Shown piece by piece: positions 59,089 to 64,000 of a DNA stretch of 64,000 nucleotides (the first letter of the stretch is position 1; the number at the start of each line of letters is the position of its first letter). Position numbers and translations under genes: made by a program. The stretch comes from Terriglobia bacterium. Lineage in GTDB: Bacteria > Acidobacteriota > Terriglobia > Terriglobales > Acidobacteriaceae. The notes beneath the pieces are model-generated. The model searched no databases. It had not been told where the DNA came from and saw nothing but the letters and a program-made list of their open reading frames with translations. The DNA is taken from contig JAIQGK010000012.1 of assembly GCA_020072645.1 (NCBI GenBank), positions 62,001 through 126,000 of the forward strand, read 5' to 3'.

Positions 59089-60075
59089 ATGAGATACTGG
59101 CGTCCATTCCTGCGTTTTCTTGCTGCTTTGCAATTGCTTCCCGCCCTTGAAAGCGGAGAGGAGACCCTCGTCGGCGGCCAGGCCGTGATGGAAGGCGTAA
59201 TGATGCGCTCACCGCATGCGTGGGGCATTGCCATCCGCAAGCCCGGCGGAGAAATCACCACGCACAGCGAGACCTTGCAGCGGCCATCAGAAAAGCACCC
59301 ATGGATGGGATGGCCTTTTGTCCGTGGACTGGCAACACTCGGACAGGCCATGCGTCTGGGCTTTGTTGCCTCAAAATTTTCTTTGAACGTCGGCTTGGAA
59401 GAAATCGCCAAAGAAGAAGGCGAGAAGAAGCCCGAGATCGGCTCCTGGGCCATGATCGGCAGCATGGTCGTCTCGATCGGCTTTTTCATCTTCATGTACA
59501 AGTTTGTTCCACTGGCTGCCGCCACTGGCATCAAGTCGCACTGGCACACGTTGAACAATAATTTCGCCTTTACGCTGGTCGATGGCCTGATCCGCATCGC
59601 TTTGTTCCTGCTATTCATCTGGGGAATCTCTTTGTGGGCCGACATCAGGCGCGTCTATCGCTACCACGGCGCGGAGCATAAAACCGTTTTTGCTTTTGAG
59701 GACAGCGGCATGCCCTCCATTGCCGACGCACAAAAATATTCCACGTACCATCCGCGCTGCGGCACCAGCTTCCTGATGACGATCATGCTGCTTTCGATTT
59801 TTGTCTACGCCGCGTTTCCGGTTCAGGGATTCTGGGCCAAGTTTGCTCTTCGCGTCGTGTTCCTCCCGGTCATCGCCTCCGTTTCGTACGAAATGATTCG
59901 CTTCTCCGCCAAGCATGGAAAATCATTCTTCGCCCTGCTCACCAAGCCGGGCTTGTGGCTCCAGCGCATCACTACCCAGCCGCCCACAGACGATCAGGTA
60001 GAATGCGCCATCAAAGCCCTTGATCTTGCGATGGAATTAGAAAAAAAGAATGGCGGCGAGTTAGTCATCGCCTAG
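59089..60075 (+). CDS. DUF1385 integral membrane protein
   Basis: 328 residues of the DUF1385 (YqhQ-like) family. The hallmark VGGQAVMEGVMMRSP lies at about 27-41, with HPWMGWPFVRG and YHGAEHKTVFAFE(D) further on, the second being the conserved histidine/glutamate cluster. Several membrane helices in the middle. Role unknown; often next to prfA/prmC, as here. Start at ATG 59089. Its neighbour downstream is a hydrolase, then prfA. Confidence 0.9.
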   Translation: MRYWRPFLRFLAALQLLPALESGEETLVGGQAVMEGVMMRSPHAWGIAIRKPGGEITTHSETLQRPSEKHPWMGWPFVRGLATLGQAMRLGFVASKFSLNVGLEEIAKEEGEKKPEIGSWAMIGSMVVSIGFFIFMYKFVPLAAATGIKSHWHTLNNNFAFTLVDGLIRIALFLLFIWGISLWADIRRVYRYHGAEHKTVFAFEDSGMPSIADAQKYSTYHPRCGTSFLMTIMLLSIFVYAAFPVQGFWAKFALRVVFLPVIASVSYEMIRFSAKHGKSFFALLTKPGLWLQRITTQPPTDDQVECAIKALDLAMELEKKNGGELVIA

Positions 60076-60156
60076 AATTTCGACGTAGAGACGTGGCATG
60101 CCACGTCTTGTTGCGCAGTCGTGTGTTCGCGACAGCATTTGAGCGGGAGGAAAATC

Positions 60157-61032
60157 ATGGCAAATTTAGCGACCATGCTGATCGGCCTGGAACGCTTTAC
60201 CTGCGGACTGAAGCGCCGTGTAATCCAAGTCGGCGACCATCGCGTTGTTTATTCCGAAGGTGGCCACGGAGAACCGGTGGTGCTGCTGCATGGATTTGGC
60301 GCATCGGCCGATAGCTGGAACCGTTTTGCCAAGCCATTGACGAAGCGTTATCGCGTGATAGCGCCCGACCAGCCGGGTTGGGGCGCAAGCACACGGATAG
60401 ACAGTGCTTCTTATGGCTATATAGCCCAGATAGAGCGCCTGCATCAATTCCTGTCTGCCCTCGGGTTGAAGCGGGTGCATCTAGTCGGGCATTCCATGGG
60501 CGGCTTTATCTCGTCGGCCTATGCTGCGCGTTATCCGGATGAAATCATTACGCTGGGACTAATCGCTCCGCATGGCATGGTTGAGCCGGAGCCAAGCGAG
60601 CTTTTTCGCGACGTAGCCAAAGGCGACAACTGGCTGGTGGCCACCACGCGCCCGGAATTTGATCGCCTGTTGAACAACGTATTTGCCAAACGGCCCTATG
60701 CGCCAAAAGCCGTATTGAATTACCTGGCCGATCATGCCATCCGCAATTCAGCCAAGTCGGCAAAGATTTTCGCGGAGATGCAGGCGAACGACCCGCCTCT
60801 CGCAGAACGGTTGGTCAACGTCACAGCGCCGGCATGGATCGTTTGGGGTGACCAGGACCGTGTTCTGCATGTTTCCAGCGCCGATCTGTTCCGCAAGGGC
60901 ATCAAGAACTCTGAAGTCATGATCATCCCCGGCTCCGGGCACATGCCGCTGGTGGAAAATGCGGGCGCATGCTCTAAGGCATGGTTGGCTTTTGTCGATA
61001 AATCACGCCAGGCACGTGGAGCCGCGGCCTAA
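60157..61032 (+). CDS. Alpha/beta hydrolase
   Basis: 291 residues. LLHGFGASADSW (oxyanion region), VGHSMGGFISS with Ser113 as nucleophile, WGDQDRVLH with the acid and GSGHMPLVENA with the His. Typical of soluble esterase, lactonase or MhpC-like hydrolases; the substrate is not known. ATG 60157 is chosen because GGGAGG lies nine bases upstream. The 81-base gap from DUF1385 has no gene. Confidence 0.88.
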   Translation: MANLATMLIGLERFTCGLKRRVIQVGDHRVVYSEGGHGEPVVLLHGFGASADSWNRFAKPLTKRYRVIAPDQPGWGASTRIDSASYGYIAQIERLHQFLSALGLKRVHLVGHSMGGFISSAYAARYPDEIITLGLIAPHGMVEPEPSELFRDVAKGDNWLVATTRPEFDRLLNNVFAKRPYAPKAVLNYLADHAIRNSAKSAKIFAEMQANDPPLAERLVNVTAPAWIVWGDQDRVLHVSSADLFRKGIKNSEVMIIPGSGHMPLVENAGACSKAWLAFVDKSRQARGAAA

Positions 61033-61071
61033 CCGAGGCTATCTTAAAAGGAAGTAGTAAAATCTTACTGG

Positions 61072-61266
61072 CGAGGCCGACTAGCGCGCCGAGCCAGCTG
61101 CGATAGGAGCCTTGGAAATCCTGAGGCGGTCAAGCTCCGGAGCGGTTGGGAGCGCAGCGACAGAATGAAAGCCACGAGGCCAGTGGCCGCCGAGCGGCGT
61201 GATGCAGGGCGGAAAGCTTTTTCAAGGAAGACGCTCTTAAAGCGGTTTGGAGCGAAGCGACAAAAT
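61072..61266 (+). repeat. Degenerate ~100-nt tandem duplication upstream of prfA
   Basis: The stretch 61141-61166 and the stretch 61241-61266 match at 23 of 26 bases exactly 100 bases apart, and the sequence before each (from CGAGGCC, 61072 and 61175) also aligns with gaps. The second copy ends just before the prfA ATG. No coding frame inside. It could be a duplicated leader or a small RNA/regulatory element. Confidence 0.5.
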
Positions 61267-61268
61267 AT

Positions 61269-62351
61269 ATGTTCGAAAGACTAAACCAAATCGAAGCCAA
61301 ATACGACGAACTTACCAAGGCGCTCTCGTCGCCAGAGGTGATCGGCGATTCGTCGCGTTACCAGAAGACCGCCAAGGCCCACAGCGAGGTAGCAGAGATC
61401 GTTGAGAAGTATCGCGAGTATAAAGACCTGACGCGCGGGATCGAGGAAAGCAAGGCCATGGTAGCCGAGGAGTCCGATGCCGAACTGCGCGCTTATGCGC
61501 AGGAAGAGCTGACACGTCTGGGCGAGCGGCTTACTCAGGTCGAAAATGATCTGAAGGCCCTGCTGGTGCCCAAAGATCCCAATGACGAAAAGAACGTAGT
61601 GCTGGAAATCCGCGCCGGCACTGGTGGCGACGAAGCCACGCTCTTTGCCGCGGAAATGTTCCGCATGTACACCCGCTATGCTGAAACTCAGCGCTGGAAG
61701 GTGGAAGTGCTGTCAACATCGGAATCTGGCGTGGGCGGCCTGAAAGAAGTTATCGCCATTATTGAAGGCAAAGGCGTGTATTCGCGCCTGAAGTATGAAA
61801 GCGGCGTGCATCGCGTACAGCGCGTTCCCGCAACCGAGCAGCAAGGCCGCGTACATACTTCTGCCGTAACAGTTGCCGTGCTGCCGGAAGCTGAAGACGT
61901 GGACATCAAAATTGAAGCCAAAGATCTGCGCATCGATACGTTCTGCTCCTCAGGACCGGGCGGTCAGTCGGTAAACACAACTTACTCTGCCGTTCGCATT
62001 ACTCACCTGCCGACCAATACGGTAGTCAGCTGCCAGGACGAAAAATCGCAGATCAAGAACCGCGAAAAAGGTATGCGCGTGCTCCGCGCCCGTCTCTATG
62101 AGCAGGAGATGGAACGGCAGCAACAGGCGCTGGCCAAGGAACGGAAAGCGCAAGTAGGCAGCGGCGATCGCAGCGAAAAGATCCGCACTTACAATTTTCC
62201 CCAGAACCGCATGACCGACCATCGCATCGGCCTCACGCTGCACCAGCTTTCTGACGTAATGGACGGCAAGCTCCAGCCCGTTCTGGACGCGCTGACCACG
62301 CATTACCAGGCAGAGAAGCTGAAGAACGAGTCGGCGGGCGTAGTCGCTTAG
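61269..62351 (+). CDS. prfA: Peptide chain release factor 1
   Basis: Terminates translation at UAA and UAG. 360 residues. The stop-codon-recognition tripeptide is PAT (187-189, [14 protein letters not shown]), as in RF1 and not RF2. The peptidyl-transferase GGQ is at 231-233 ([10 protein letters not shown]). Followed by prmC, which methylates the GGQ glutamine; this is the conserved gene order. ATG 61269 is preceded by a repeat-containing leader without a well-placed Shine-Dalgarno. Confidence 0.97.
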   Translation: MFERLNQIEAKYDELTKALSSPEVIGDSSRYQKTAKAHSEVAEIVEKYREYKDLTRGIEESKAMVAEESDAELRAYAQEELTRLGERLTQVENDLKALLVPKDPNDEKNVVLEIRAGTGGDEATLFAAEMFRMYTRYAETQRWKVEVLSTSESGVGGLKEVIAIIEGKGVYSRLKYESGVHRVQRVPATEQQGRVHTSAVTVAVLPEAEDVDIKIEAKDLRIDTFCSSGPGGQSVNTTYSAVRITHLPTNTVVSCQDEKSQIKNREKGMRVLRARLYEQEMERQQQALAKERKAQVGSGDRSEKIRTYNFPQNRMTDHRIGLTLHQLSDVMDGKLQPVLDALTTHYQAEKLKNESAGVVA

Positions 62352-62518
62352 GGGACAGCATGGCCGTGCCTGTGGGACGATGCCACGTGATCTGTTTCAG
62401 AAATTCCGAACGCAGCGAGGCCCCCCTATTGTCATTGGCGCATCGGGTCCACCATTTTTTCGGCTTCAACCATTTCCAGCGAGTAAGGACCTCTCACATC
62501 GTTCGAGATTTCAGAAAG

Positions 62519-62549
62519 CTCCTTTGCGTCATTAACGTCCTTTGCGGTA
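62519..62549 (-). repeat. Dispersed AACCACAAAGG-type repeat before prmC
   Basis: On the minus strand the segment reads ACCGCAAAGGACG continuing to GACGCAAAGGAG, matching the consensus of the arms at 39774-39949 with several differences. It lies just upstream of prmC. Confidence 0.4.
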
Positions 62550-62561
62550 CAGTTCCCCGGC

Positions 62562-63428
62562 ATGCAACTCAAACAGGCCGTTGATTCCGCGTACCAGATC
62601 TTCATTGAGAATGACGTTCCTTCTCCGCGCCTGAATGCCGAGTTGTTGCTCTTGTTTGTCCTCAACCGCGAACGCGCGTATCTCTACGCCCATCCTGAGC
62701 GCGAGCTGGACGAAGACGACCAATCTCGCTACGACGAAGTCATTCGCGAGCGGGCCCGCGGCTGTCCCACGCAGTACATCACCGGACATCAGGAGTTCTG
62801 GGGGCTTGATCTGCTGGTTTCGCCCGCGGTACTGATCCCTCGCCCGGAAACCGAGCACGTGGTTGAAACTGTGCTTGAGCTGGTGAAGGAATATCAGTTC
62901 GACGGCCCCGGCCGCCTGAAGCTCTTAGACGTGGGCACGGGCTCCGGATGCATTGCCCTGGCGCTGGCCAGTGAGCTGCCGCACGCAGAAATCCATGCCT
63001 GCGATATCTCTGACGACGCGCTGGAAATGGCACGGACCAACGCTGCCCGCCTCGCTCTGGGCGGGAAAGTGCTTTTCCGTAAGTCCGACCTTCTGGCCGT
63101 CTATGCAGGCGAAAAGTTCGACTTTATCATTTCCAACCCACCCTATGTGGGCGAAGCCGATGCCGACAAGGTTCAGAAGCAGGTACGCGAATTCGAGCCC
63201 AAAATCGCAGTCTTTTCCGGTCGTGAAGGAATGGAAATCTATCGACGGTTGATCCCACAAGCGCATGCCGCTCTGCGGCTCGGCGGCTGGTTCGTTGCAG
63301 AAATCGGCTACTCAGAAGAAGAAAAGGTGCGTAGTCTGCTTGCGGGGTGGCAAGACATTCAGGTCACGGCGGACTTACAGGGAATCCCCAGGGTGGTGGC
63401 AGCGAGGAAGGCTCAAGAGATCGGGTGA
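62562..63428 (+). CDS. prmC: Release factor glutamine methyltransferase PrmC
   Basis: Uses S-adenosylmethionine to methylate the glutamine of the GGQ motif in release factors. 288 residues: an N-terminal helical domain (about 1-90), the SAM-binding motif LLDVGTGSGCIALAL (about 121-135), and the catalytic NPPY at 192-195 (ISNPPYVGE). Start at ATG 62562. Directly after prfA, its substrate gene. Confidence 0.95.
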   Translation: MQLKQAVDSAYQIFIENDVPSPRLNAELLLLFVLNRERAYLYAHPERELDEDDQSRYDEVIRERARGCPTQYITGHQEFWGLDLLVSPAVLIPRPETEHVVETVLELVKEYQFDGPGRLKLLDVGTGSGCIALALASELPHAEIHACDISDDALEMARTNAARLALGGKVLFRKSDLLAVYAGEKFDFIISNPPYVGEADADKVQKQVREFEPKIAVFSGREGMEIYRRLIPQAHAALRLGGWFVAEIGYSEEEKVRSLLAGWQDIQVTADLQGIPRVVAARKAQEIG

Positions 63429-63644
63429 GCGTTTTTCTACGATCCCGAGCGCAGCCCTATAAGCGCGGCGATCTTTAGGCGCACTAATTTTTTCATTTCC
63501 GCACTGCCACGGGTACTTTTCAATCCGTAGCTGCCGTTCCTTGTCACGATAGGGCTCCCTCTCCCGCTGCGCGGGAATCGGGATGTTAGAACAAGCCTCA
63601 TTTGCTACACTAATCAGTTTTCAATTCACCCTTGGAGGTGAAGT

Positions 63645-64000
63645 TTGGCAGAAAGAAGCTCTGCTGTGCCGGTCGGCCTGGGCCGCACGTTGCGCCGCGA
63701 CGCCTGGTGGATGGAGAACATCCCCGTCATCATACTTCTTGGTGGATTCGGCCTGTACGCCACTTGGCGCGCCTTCGAAGGAAAATTTTATTGGTCAGAT
63801 CCATATCTCTCGCCCTTTTACTCTCCGTTGCTTAACATTTCATGGTGGCATCTGTCGCCGGCGCTTCTGATCCTGGCATTCCCTCTCGGGTTCCGCGTCA
63901 CCTGTTACTACTATCGCAAGGCTTATTACCGCGCGTTCTTCATGGACCCACCGGGCTGCGCCGTGGGCGAACCGGCAAACCGCAACTATCGCGGCGAAAC
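63645..64000 (+). CDS. Probable succinate dehydrogenase cytochrome b/membrane subunit (partial, runs off the window)
   Basis: TTG start at 63645 with GGAGG six bases upstream. At least 118 residues are visible before the window ends. It has membrane helices in NIPVIILLGGFGLYATWRAF and WWHLSPALLILAFPLGFRV, followed by TCYYYRKAYYRAFFMDPPGCAVGEP. This resembles the acidobacterial membrane-anchor protein that precedes succinate dehydrogenase subunits, but I cannot confirm it without the next genes. The 3' end lies outside the window. Confidence 0.6.
   Translation, partial: MAERSSAVPVGLGRTLRRDAWWMENIPVIILLGGFGLYATWRAFEGKFYWSDPYLSPFYSPLLNISWWHLSPALLILAFPLGFRVTCYYYRKAYYRAFFMDPPGCAVGEPANRNYRGE

Noticed and set aside
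1-64000. CRISPR arrays, tRNA or rRNA genes, prophage or IS elements
   Set aside because: Reading the intergenic regions by eye showed no regularly spaced repeats, cloverleaf-like sequence, transposase or integrase genes. A covariance-model scan could still find a tRNA I missed.

Overview
The window is about 64 kb of chromosome from a free-living bacterium, most probably an Acidobacteriota member of the Terriglobia (Koribacter-like). This is inferred from gene content, not from a marker-gene tree. Typical of that group are the paired VWFA-related secreted proteins, a TonB-dependent receptor with an N-terminal carboxypeptidase-regulatory-like domain, a winged-helix regulator fused to a periplasmic beta-propeller, Ig-like domains on Pro-Thr linkers, CarD, a receiver-DUF4388 protein, and short dispersed inverted repeats between genes. 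I found no rRNA or tRNA gene, CRISPR array, prophage or insertion sequence. Genes lie on both strands in short runs.

Layout. 0-7.5 kb: a polyprenyl-phosphate glycosyltransferase, two paralogous secreted proteins, recA, a membrane-anchored hydrolase and a secreted phospholipase C/acid-phosphatase-type enzyme. 7.8-16.8 kb: two tandem VWFA proteins, an ABC-F ATPase, a TonB-C protein, a deoxynucleoside kinase and a NodB deacetylase. 17-23.6 kb: a redox and envelope block with a TonB-dependent receptor, two translationally coupled CPDC thioredoxin-fold proteins, a peroxiredoxin whose catalytic cysteine codon is TGA, a divergent deiodinase-like redoxin and a metallo-beta-lactamase-fold enzyme. 23.8-34.7 kb: a BNR/Asp-box propeller, an ECF sigma/anti-sigma pair, isoaspartyl peptidase, a small operon-like run (efp, acyP, apt, TonB-C), and the winged-helix/propeller regulator. 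34.7-42.4 kb: a three-repeat secreted protein, mfd, hemL and an aldo/keto reductase. 42.6-48.1 kb: molybdenum cofactor genes (moeA, moaC, mog) with a receiver-DUF4388 protein among them, then carD, greA and a CDP-alcohol phosphatidyltransferase. 48.2-49.3 kb: a decayed ankyrin gene, a toxin-antitoxin pair and a kinase-gene remnant. 49.3-54.4 kb: a surface-polysaccharide-type run read leftward. 54.7-64 kb: ogt, a BON protein, a CDF transporter, an ATP-dependent DNA ligase, DUF1385, a hydrolase, prfA, prmC and the start of a probable succinate dehydrogenase membrane subunit.

The most notable observation is at 20765-21253 on the minus strand. A complete 162-residue peroxiredoxin reads through with one in-frame TGA, exactly where the peroxidatic cysteine belongs (PTxTNE motif). 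Intact family sequence lies on both sides, a hairpin of bacterial-SECIS type follows the TGA, and there is no cysteine anywhere in the protein. The simplest reading is a selenocysteine peroxiredoxin that standard gene calling would truncate. Across a 208-bp intergenic region lies a deiodinase-family redoxin with cysteine at the position that is selenocysteine in animal deiodinases.
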